NCBI GenBank assembly: GCA_963702765.1
Contig: CAVPEB010000004.1
Location: forward strand, 1 to 12,716
From: DATMNR01 sp963702765
Lineage (GTDB): Bacteria; Chloroflexota; Ktedonobacteria; Ktedonobacterales; Ktedonobacteraceae
DNA: 12,716 nt
Direction: 5' to 3'
Positions within the stretch are counted from its first letter, which is position 1. Each line of letters begins with the position of its first letter. A program made the position numbers and the translations under genes. Positions 7,034 to 12,716 of the stretch are shown one piece after another. The notes beneath the pieces are model-generated. The model was not told where the DNA came from. It saw only the letters and a program-made list of their open reading frames with translations, and did no database searches.

Positions 7034-8578
7034 ATGCCTCACCTCAAACTTGACCAATCCCTCATAGACGAAGCTCGGACATTGGCAACGCACATTGTAG
7101 CGCCTACCATTGGCTACATTAGCGCTCACACCACTACCGCCATTGAGCGCACAACGTTACGCTTAATCGGAGTGGATGGAGTTGACGAGGAAGATGTTCC
7201 TTTGCCTAATCGCGTCGTGGATAGCGCCTTGCCTCTCCTGCCTGGTGGTATCTTACGACCATTTGTGGCAGCCATGCTTTCACATCGGTTAGATACGCAA
7301 GCCACTGCCGAAGCCATTGGACGGGGGCAGATAACCCTGAAAGAGGCCAGTGTGGACGATGCATTACATCCCATGATCGATACCGAGGTGCTCCATCTAG
7401 TACGAGAAGGAGTAGCGCGCATTCGAGTACAATGTGTTGAACGTGCGTCAATGGTGACAGAACTGGGTAATCCCGAGACCCCCTGGCTGTATGTCATCGT
7501 TGCTACGGGTAACATTCATGAAGATATCGTGCAATCACAGGCAGCTGCTCGGCAGGGAGCCGATGTGATCGCCGTTATTCGCTCAACCGCTCAGAGTCTG
7601 CTCGACTACGTACCTTACGGTCTCACAACTGAGGGCTTTGGGGGTACCTACGCAACGCAGGCTAATTTTCATTTAATGCGAGCTGCATTGGATGAAACGA
7701 GCCACGAAGTTGGTCGCTATATTCGCCTAACCAATTACTGTTCCGGTCTCTGCATGCCAGAAATTGCCGCGATGGGTGCGTTAGAGCGGTTAGACATGAT
7801 GCTCAACGATGCCCTATATGAAATCATCTTCCGCGACATCAATATGAAACGCACGCTTGTCGATCAACTATTCTCACGGCGTATTAATGCAGCTGCAGGC
7901 ATCATCATTAATACAGGCGAAGATAATTATTTGACAACCGCTGACGCTATTGAAGCTGAACATACGGTTGTAGCCTCGCAGTTCATCAACGAGCGTTTTG
8001 CGCAGATAGCGGGTATTCCACCAGAACAATTGGGCCTCGGCCATGCCTTCGAAATTGACCCCTCAACGCCAAATCACTTGCTCTATGAGATAGCCTCGGC
8101 ACAATTGATACGTGATTTATTTCCAGGTTATCCTATAAAGTATATGCCTCCAACCAAACACATGACTGGGGATGTCTTCCGCGGACATGTTCTTGATAGC
8201 TTTTTCAATTTTGTGGGAGTGCTTACTGGGCAAGGCATTCAACTATTAGGTATGCCAACCGAGGCAATCCATACGCCGCTTTTGCAAGATCGTTTCCTCT
8301 CCATTCGCAGTGCATCCTATGTATTTAATGCAGCTCGTGATCTAGGTAATCAGTTCGACTGGCGTGAAGATAGCCTTGTAGCGCGCTGGGCAAATCAAAT
8401 TTTACGTGAAGCGGTTGAGTTTTTACAAGAAATTGACAGACTTGGCCTCTTTTCAGCATTGGAAACCGGTCTTTTTGCTGACATCAAACGTTCACCTGAA
8501 GGAGGGCGCGGGTTAGAGGGGGTAATTCAAAGAAACGACCGATATTTTAATCCTTTTTATGAAGCGTTGCTGGCTTAA
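7034..8578 (+). CDS. kamD: Lysine 5,6-aminomutase, alpha subunit
   Basis: This is the large subunit of the adenosylcobalamin- and PLP-dependent aminomutase that moves the terminal amino group of lysine to carbon 5. At 514 aa it has the usual length. Conserved stretches include TLRLIGVDGVDEEDVPLPN (41-59), ATGNIHEDIVQSQAAARQGADVIAVIRSTAQSLLDYVPYG (157-196), TTEGFGGTYATQANF (198-212), RLTNYCSGLCMPEIAAMGALERLDMMLNDALY (231-262), and NTGEDNYLTTADAIEAEHTVVASQFINERF (293-322). This is the TIM-barrel subunit; the lysine that binds PLP and the B12-binding domain are on the beta subunit, KamE. KamE normally follows directly but is absent here: the next gene is convergent. GAGGAG at 7018-7023 lies 10 nt before the ATG. 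The gene is complete, unlike the copy at 3763, and keeps the empty insertion site AAT-ATGAAA at 7841-7849. Confidence 0.92.
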   Translation: MPHLKLDQSLIDEARTLATHIVAPTIGYISAHTTTAIERTTLRLIGVDGVDEEDVPLPNRVVDSALPLLPGGILRPFVAAMLSHRLDTQATAEAIGRGQITLKEASVDDALHPMIDTEVLHLVREGVARIRVQCVERASMVTELGNPETPWLYVIVATGNIHEDIVQSQAAARQGADVIAVIRSTAQSLLDYVPYGLTTEGFGGTYATQANFHLMRAALDETSHEVGRYIRLTNYCSGLCMPEIAAMGALERLDMMLNDALYEIIFRDINMKRTLVDQLFSRRINAAAGIIINTGEDNYLTTADAIEAEHTVVASQFINERFAQIAGIPPEQLGLGHAFEIDPSTPNHLLYEIASAQLIRDLFPGYPIKYMPPTKHMTGDVFRGHVLDSFFNFVGVLTGQGIQLLGMPTEAIHTPLLQDRFLSIRSASYVFNAARDLGNQFDWREDSLVARWANQILREAVEFLQEIDRLGLFSALETGLFADIKRSPEGGRGLEGVIQRNDRYFNPFYEALLA

Positions 8579-9463
8579 GGCAAAGATCTAGCTTCGGCTA
8601 TCAGTTTCGCGAGTTCTTCCGGACGCTGCAGAGGTATATCATGCACTGTATTTTGCATAACCACTAAACTTATATCTGGCCTCACTTCTTGAATGTGCGC
8701 AATGCCTTGTTTACGCATTTTCATAAATTCTTTCATCAATTCATTCGTCGGCTGCTGATCCGCGACAATAAGCGTAATCGGGCATTGTACTTTCCGAAAG
8801 AGATCGAAGGTTGGTTGATCCCACATAGCACCAATAATTTGCAGGTGATTTTCATAGTCCAGGCGTGGAGCAACAGTATCATCTTCTCGCAATTGCACAA
8901 TTTTCAAGACGCTCTCCTCTAGCTCCGAAGACCATTGTTCACCAAGAGGACTTTTGCGATAATACGAAAGAAAGGATTCACGCGGTGTGCCTGCGAAACG
9001 GGGTGGTGCCAGATCCTTTATTGCCTGTTCCCGTGACCAACCAGGCCTTGTCGATAATTGATTGGTTGCACCGTCAACAAGCACTAGCGCGTTTACCTTT
9101 TCAACATGCGACTGCTGCATATTGCAGTGCAACCATGGCCCCCCATGAATGACCAACCAAAATAGGATGTTTTATTTCAAGAGCAGCAATAGCAGCTGCG
9201 TCATCGGCAAGAATTGTGGCAAAATCATATCCCAAATCGGGTTTTTCACTTTCTCCATGCCCACGTTGGTCAAGAGCAGTTACGGTATAGCCGTACCTGT
9301 TCAGTTGGGGCGCTACCAAATTCCAGATATGAGCTGAAGATGCCAGGCCATGTAACAATAGAATGGGGGGTAGTGTGGGATTATTATCAGGCGTCCACCA
9401 ACGACGATAGTGAATTTGCAGCCCATTAGCTGTTACAAAGCCATCTTCAGTCTGGGTAGGCAT
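8575..9463 (-). pseudogene. Alpha/beta hydrolase, frameshifted
   Basis: This is an alpha/beta hydrolase of about 296 codons. The start is the ATG at 9463, with AGGAG 11 nt before it. The first frame gives the oxyanion-hole motif (LLLHGLASSAHIW), DQRGHGESEKP, and the nucleophile elbow GHSWG, and then ends at a TGA at 9101. One extra base near 9109-9117 separates it from the second frame, which continues as SHVEKVNALVLVDGATNQL, then LIVADQQPTNE (candidate acidic residue of the triad) and NTVHDIPLQRPEELAKL (catalytic His), and stops at 8575. All three triad positions therefore exist, but in two frames. The substrate cannot be told; the fold covers esterases, haloperoxidases and C-C hydrolases. 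The shift is not in a homopolymer. The stop codon overlaps that of the convergent kamD. Confidence 0.85.
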
Positions 9464-9570
9464 TTGGAATATTGCTCCTAATATTATTTATATTAGTCAG
9501 TTCACAAAAATCTATAGACACAAAGGGCATCACGACCATGAATTCGTTACTTCATTCTTTCCATGGCAGT

Positions 9571-9585
9571 GATACCCCCGGTATC
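9571..9585. repeat. Perfect short inverted repeat between two minus-strand genes
   Basis: GATACC-CCC-GGTATC forms a 6-bp stem with a 3-nt loop, between the end of the acidic reading frame (9630) and the start of the hydrolase (9463). Read on the minus strand it is not followed by a T run, so it is not a clear terminator. It could be an operator or a weak transcript hairpin. Confidence 0.3.
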
Positions 9586-9629
9586 TGTTTCGCTTAACTT
9601 ATGTATGGTACTGGCTTGACCTTCACAAC

Positions 9630-9746
9630 TTAGACATAATGCTGAAAGTCATCACCAAGTTCGAATTCGTCCTCCTCAAAATCTTTTTCATCATCATATT
9701 CGTCCAGGTAACTTAAATCGGGAGCATTTGTCGAATATGACTCCGA
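9630..9746 (-). other. Acidic in-frame continuation behind the TGA of the small unknown protein
   Basis: Directly behind the TGA at 9747-9749, the same frame stays open for 38 codons to a TAA at 9630-9632. It encodes a strongly acidic tail containing DEYDDEKDFEEDEFELGDD. There is no ATG, GTG or TTG start with a ribosome-binding site inside it, so it is better read as the former C-terminus of the upstream protein than as a gene of its own. Confidence 0.5.
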
Positions 9747-10052
9747 TCAAATCTTGATCGTCGGGTTTACGAGCGGGAAAGGCCTCAACCCACTCAACTC
9801 GACAGGGCCGCTCAACTGCAATTCGTTAGCTGGAGAACCTTCGCGCACCAGCACTTCTTCTCCCCATGCCATCGACTCAAAGCCCAGACGACGTAAATCC
9901 ATCACCATTCCGGGCCACGTGTCTTCTGCATCAACCGCCCACCAATCTTGTCCCATTACACTCAAAGGCCGAACTCGCAAAGGCCGGTTCAGGTCGCCTA
10001 GAGTAGCCAATAACGTCGTACGTTTCTTTTCGGCTTTATTCATGATTGGCAA
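9747..10052 (-). CDS. Small unknown protein, possibly truncated by TGA
   Basis: I do not recognise this protein of up to 101 aa. It reads from a TTG at 10052 (AAGGGA 5 nt upstream) or an ATG at 10043 to a TGA at 9747. It begins with a basic stretch (NKAEKKR), then has a Trp-rich, acidic middle (MGQDWWAVDAEDTWPGMVMDLRRLGFESMAWGEEVLV), which looks like a real folded protein rather than a chance frame. There is no signal peptide or membrane helix. Because the frame continues after the TGA into an acidic tail, the original product was probably about 140 aa. The competing plus-strand frame at 9754-10137 has a composition rich in Ser, Pro, Thr and Arg, as expected of a shadow. Confidence 0.5.
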   Translation of the reverse strand: MPIMNKAEKKRTTLLATLGDLNRPLRVRPLSVMGQDWWAVDAEDTWPGMVMDLRRLGFESMAWGEEVLVREGSPANELQLSGPVELSGLRPFPLVNPTIKI

Positions 10053-10362
10053 AACCGTCCCTTCTGTACTAGAACAATATTTGCATTGGTCCTTCCCACT
10101 AACACCTGAAGAAATTACAGTGTTTATTCTTCACTAAACACTATTCCATTTCAGGTTCCATACAAGGAATACAATGCTTATATTTAAACATACCACATAA
10201 ATCAATGAATGTGCCAATGATTACTTACAGGTACGTAAAATTATACAGCGTGGATGATTTTGATACATGTCTTTAGCATTTCAAAGCAAGGACATATCTA
10301 TAGAAATCTTTCTCAACTTGACGCACGAAACCATAGTGTTAAGCATGGGTCGATTAACGCCG
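10053..10362. other. AT-rich intergenic region, no gene seen
   Basis: These 310 bases separate the desaturase from the small unknown gene, both on the minus strand. I see no convincing coding frame. The region probably holds the promoter of the small unknown gene and the transcript end of the desaturase, but no strong -35/-10 pair or T-tailed hairpin stands out. The plus-strand frame beginning at 10267 runs into the desaturase and looks like chance. Confidence 0.4.
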
Positions 10363-11257
10363 CTAGACAAGTGTATTCTCAGGTACCATCTCTACATCTA
10401 TAGAATTTGGCAATTCAGTCCCATATTCTATCTTCTTACTAGAATAACGAGCACGCATGGCTGGAGAGACACGATACACATCACTTACGAGACCAACGCG
10501 TTCAAGTGTCCAGATTACATAACCGGATAGATCAAATTGCCACCAGTGAAGTCCATGAAAAGCCGAACGTGGGAACGCATGATGGTTGTTATGCCAACCC
10601 TCACCAAAACCTAAAAGTCCAACTACCCATTCATTGCGACTCCTGTCCCTCGTTTCAAACTCCCGTTTACCAAAGGTATGACATACGGAGTTGACACTCC
10701 AGGTGATATGGTGTGTAAAAAAATTCGCACAAGACCACCCCATAAAAGTCCAGTCCAACCACCAATGGCAAATGGAATGGCTAATGAGAGAATCACCCAT
10801 AGTATGAAAGTGCTACTCATAAAGACAACCATTGGATCTTTCACCAGATTGCGACAATATACATTAGGGTCAGCATCAGTTATATTAAACATCCAACCCA
10901 AATGCGCATGCCAAAACCCTCGACAGGACTATGGGGATCACCATCACGATCGGAGTGCGCATGATGCTTGATATGAGTAGCAGCCCATTCCAGTGCAGGG
11001 CCTTCTACTGCCATTGAACCAAATGCAAGAAAGATGAACTTGACAACTGGATGGGGTTGGAAACTACGATGTGTGAGCATTCGATGATAACCGATAGTGA
11101 TGCCAAGGCCAGCAATCACATTAAATGTTATCAGCAGCGCAATATCAGTCCAATTTACCGCACGCTGCCATAATAATGCTATTGCAAGAAGCGTTGCCAG
11201 AAAGGGCAAAACAACAACAACAAGCATCACAACTTTTTTTATTGTAAGGGAACGCAT
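10363..11257 (-). pseudogene. Acyl-CoA/acyl-lipid delta-9-type fatty-acid desaturase, two frameshifts
   Basis: This is a membrane di-iron desaturase of about 298 aa that would insert a double bond into fatty acyl chains, as in membrane-fluidity control. Start ATG at 11255-11257, with GGAGG 5 nt upstream. Two N-terminal membrane helices precede the first His box GYHRMLTHRSF; the second is HIKHHAHSD. Near 10911-10920 one base is missing (expected EGFWHAHLGW), and the frame changes to LGWMFNITDADPNVYCRNLVKDP and two more helices. At the A7 run 10717-10723 (T7 on the coding strand) another base is missing, and the frame changes to THHITWSVNSVCHTFG and the third His box EGWHNNHHAFP. All three His boxes are therefore kept, but in three frames. 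Both shifts are one-base losses in or beside homopolymers, so sequencing or assembly error is a real alternative to decay. Confidence 0.85.
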
Positions 11258-11262
11258 GAAAA

Positions 11263-11312
11263 CCTCCGCTCTTTTTACACCACTCAAAAAAGTGGAACAG
11301 TAGTAAGAGCGG
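11263..11312 (-). promoter_or_regulatory. Leader hairpin overlapping the desaturase Shine-Dalgarno
   Basis: On the minus strand, an 8-bp outer stem CCGCTCTT/AAGAGCGG (11305-11312 with 11266-11273) encloses an inner CCACT/AGTGG stem (11291-11295 with 11280-11284). The 3' arm runs into the Shine-Dalgarno GGAGG (11263-11267), with its first two bases inside the stem, 5 nt before the start codon. There is no T tract behind it, so it is a poor terminator. A translational control element of the desaturase is the better guess. Confidence 0.5.
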
Positions 11313-11339
11313 AAAAACAATCTTTTTGTTTCAATGCGT

Positions 11340-12716
11340 TTATCTCGTAGTTGTTTCAGGTTCGCCTTCTGGAGGAATAATCTGTAAAACTTTAGGGCGC
11401 GTTACAAGCATCCAGAAGAAGTAAATAAGTCCAATACCGAACATAATAAGAGAATAAACCCATGGAGCAGCAAACTGTTTGTCGCGGAAGATTGAGAGTT
11501 CAAAAAGCAGCCATACGAGCGATAAAATGATGATCGGCCACTCCCAGGCACCCAGGCTAAATCCATGAGTCGCTGGCAATTTGCGCCGAGCATACATGTA
11601 AAGCACAACAGTGGCAAGATAAATAATCGCTGGCAACAAGGTCGCTGCGCTGAACAGGTTAGTCAGTGTATTACTCTGGCTTGGGACGAGAATGCCTAGC
11701 AAGGCAAAGACTGCCAACACTACCACAATCAGAATGCCGCAGAATAATGTGGCAGCAATAGGAGAACTGGTCTGTCTACCTACTCTCCTGAACAGTGAAT
11801 ACCCCGGGAAACGTTCGTCTCGTGACATTGCCCATGTCAAACGTGTAACGGTAATAAAGATTACAAGACCACATGCAAAAATAGAGAAAGTGACGAATAC
11901 CAGGAAGATGTCACCGACCACAGTGCCCAGCATCTGAGTGACGATATCAGCAACGGGAGTTGCTGAGGCAGTAAGAGCCGCGATGTCTTGCGAGGCAAGG
12001 TTAAGCGCAATAAGAAATGCAAAGCCAACAACACCACTCAAGAGCACTGAAAACCACATCGCAGTGGGCACTGTTCTATGAGCGTCCTGTGTTTCTTCTG
12101 CAAGGTTAGCTGCTGCTTCAAATCCTACGATAGTAAAAGCTCCCAGCAAAAATGAGAGCATGAATGGGCTATCGGTTGTAAGCGTACCGAATCCGAACCA
12201 GGGTGAAGGTGCGCTGCCTGTGCTAAATAGATGGCCTGGTTGCAACATTCCTCGCACAGCCCCAACTATCACCAACAGTAAGGTCAACCCTACAATGCCA
12301 ATGATCTCAGTGCCAACCGCTGTATTATTAATTCGTGTTGACCAAAGGGTAGAAAACATGATCAGCAGCATCTGTACCAATATCACAATTGTTGTAGCGA
12401 GCCACGCATTTTGAGGAGTCTCCGTATATTTAAAGAGACTTGGTAGAACAGTTGCTGATACTGCATAATCGACAGCAACTACATCTACTATCAAGAAGAT
12501 AAAGGAAATCCAACCAATGAGCCATCCAACTTTGGGATTTGCCAAGCGCGATACCCATTGATACGAATAACCTGCAAGGGGCATCCGAGATGCCAACGTA
12601 GCAAAAACCAACGAAACAAATAACTGACCAATAATCACCAGTGGCCATGTCCAGATACCAAGTGGCCCACTATTGATCAGAACAAACCCATATGTAGTGA
12701 AAATGCCAGTTGTGAT
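11340..12716 (-). CDS. APC-superfamily amino-acid permease, N-terminus beyond the window
   Basis: This is a polytopic transporter of the amino acid-polyamine-organocation superfamily, expected to import amino acids or related compounds with protons or by exchange. The frame is open to the right edge (12716): the upstream residues ITTGIFTTYGFVLINSGP match the first helices of the family, so the GTG at 12638 is not the true start, and a short N-terminal piece is missing. Seen here are about eleven hydrophobic segments, LASRMPLAGYSYQWVSRL (the family's conserved P.aG.Y.w segment after helix 2), FTIVGFEAAANLAEETQDAHRTVP (a strongly conserved APC motif), TRLTWAMSRDERFPG, and a hydrophilic C-terminus ending EGEPETTTR. 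No frameshift is seen over 1.37 kb. It lies 82 nt upstream of the desaturase start on the same strand, and the two may share a transcript. The substrate cannot be deduced. Confidence 0.88.
   Translation of the reverse strand: MTTGIFTTYGFVLINSGPLGIWTWPLVIIGQLFVSLVFATLASRMPLAGYSYQWVSRLANPKVGWLIGWISFIFLIVDVVAVDYAVSATVLPSLFKYTETPQNAWLATTIVILVQMLLIMFSTLWSTRINNTAVGTEIIGIVGLTLLLVIVGAVRGMLQPGHLFSTGSAPSPWFGFGTLTTDSPFMLSFLLGAFTIVGFEAAANLAEETQDAHRTVPTAMWFSVLLSGVVGFAFLIALNLASQDIAALTASATPVADIVTQMLGTVVGDIFLVFVTFSIFACGLVIFITVTRLTWAMSRDERFPGYSLFRRVGRQTSSPIAATLFCGILIVVVLAVFALLGILVPSQSNTLTNLFSAATLLPAIIYLATVVLYMYARRKLPATHGFSLGAWEWPIIILSLVWLLFELSIFRDKQFAAPWVYSLIMFGIGLIYFFWMLVTRPKVLQIIPPEGEPETTTR

Noticed and set aside
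7126..7515. Minus-strand open frame of 129 codons
   Set aside because: It lies wholly inside the intact kamD and is a shadow of its codon use; no motif is visible.
9571..9585. Intrinsic terminator at GATACC-CCC-GGTATC
   Set aside because: The stem is short and no T run follows it in the direction of transcription, so it is listed only as an inverted repeat.
9754..10137. Plus-strand open frame of 127 codons
   Set aside because: It is antisense to the Trp-rich small protein; rich in Ser, Pro, Arg and Thr, with no ribosome-binding site or recognisable motif.
10267..10530. Plus-strand open frame of 87 codons
   Set aside because: It runs antisense into the desaturase C-terminus, which is clearly coding on the minus strand.
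10717..10723. Programmed frameshifting at the T7 run of the desaturase
   Set aside because: A second shift near 10911-10920 is also needed, and no family precedent is known to me; base loss or read error is simpler.
1..12716. CRISPR array, tRNA or rRNA genes, phage genes
   Set aside because: I saw no regularly spaced repeats, no tRNA-like cloverleaf and no structural or replication gene of a phage; the RNA-guided nucleases here are of the OMEGA type, without arrays.

Overview
The window looks like an accessory, decaying stretch of a bacterial chromosome. The combination of IscB elements, a tnpB remnant, a KamD-type aminomutase subunit and single-component membrane enzymes suggests a Chloroflexota genome of the Ktedonobacter kind, a group known to carry many IscB loci. 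That assignment is inference: there is no rRNA or other marker gene here.

Layout. Positions 1-735 hold a 5'-truncated, frameshifted tnpB remnant. Positions 865-2372 are a first IscB element (omega RNA plus an iscB gene broken by one frameshift). It sits exactly in front of the ATG of an intact GT39-like membrane glycosyltransferase (2373-3782). That gene overlaps the start of a degenerate lysine 5,6-aminomutase alpha-subunit gene (kamD, about 3763-6832). The kamD pseudogene is interrupted by a 366-bp insertion flanked by GGCTT and by a second, intact IscB element (4946-6551, omega RNA plus a 438-aa IscB). A complete, diverged kamD copy follows (7034-8578). The rest reads on the minus strand: a frameshifted alpha/beta hydrolase (9463-8575), a small unknown protein with an acidic continuation behind an in-frame TGA (10052-9630), a fatty-acid desaturase with two frameshifts (11257-10363), and an APC-family amino-acid permease running off the right edge (12716-11340).

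The most informative signal is in the two IscB elements. Their nucleases differ clearly, yet both start with GTCA.G..ACCC, both end exactly 31 nt after the iscB stop (7 nt, TGGGTCC, 17 nt), and both are followed directly by ATGAAA. The intact kamD gives the empty site for the second insertion, so the junctions can be placed to the base. ATGAAA is then the candidate target-adjacent motif, and the left flank the candidate guide. That guide pairs over 16 nt with the same site in the intact kamD if four G-U wobbles are allowed.

At least five single-base frameshifts occur in this window (tnpB, iscB-1, hydrolase, desaturase twice). Four long genes are nevertheless fully open. Decay is the simplest reading, but indel errors in the assembly cannot be excluded from the sequence alone.
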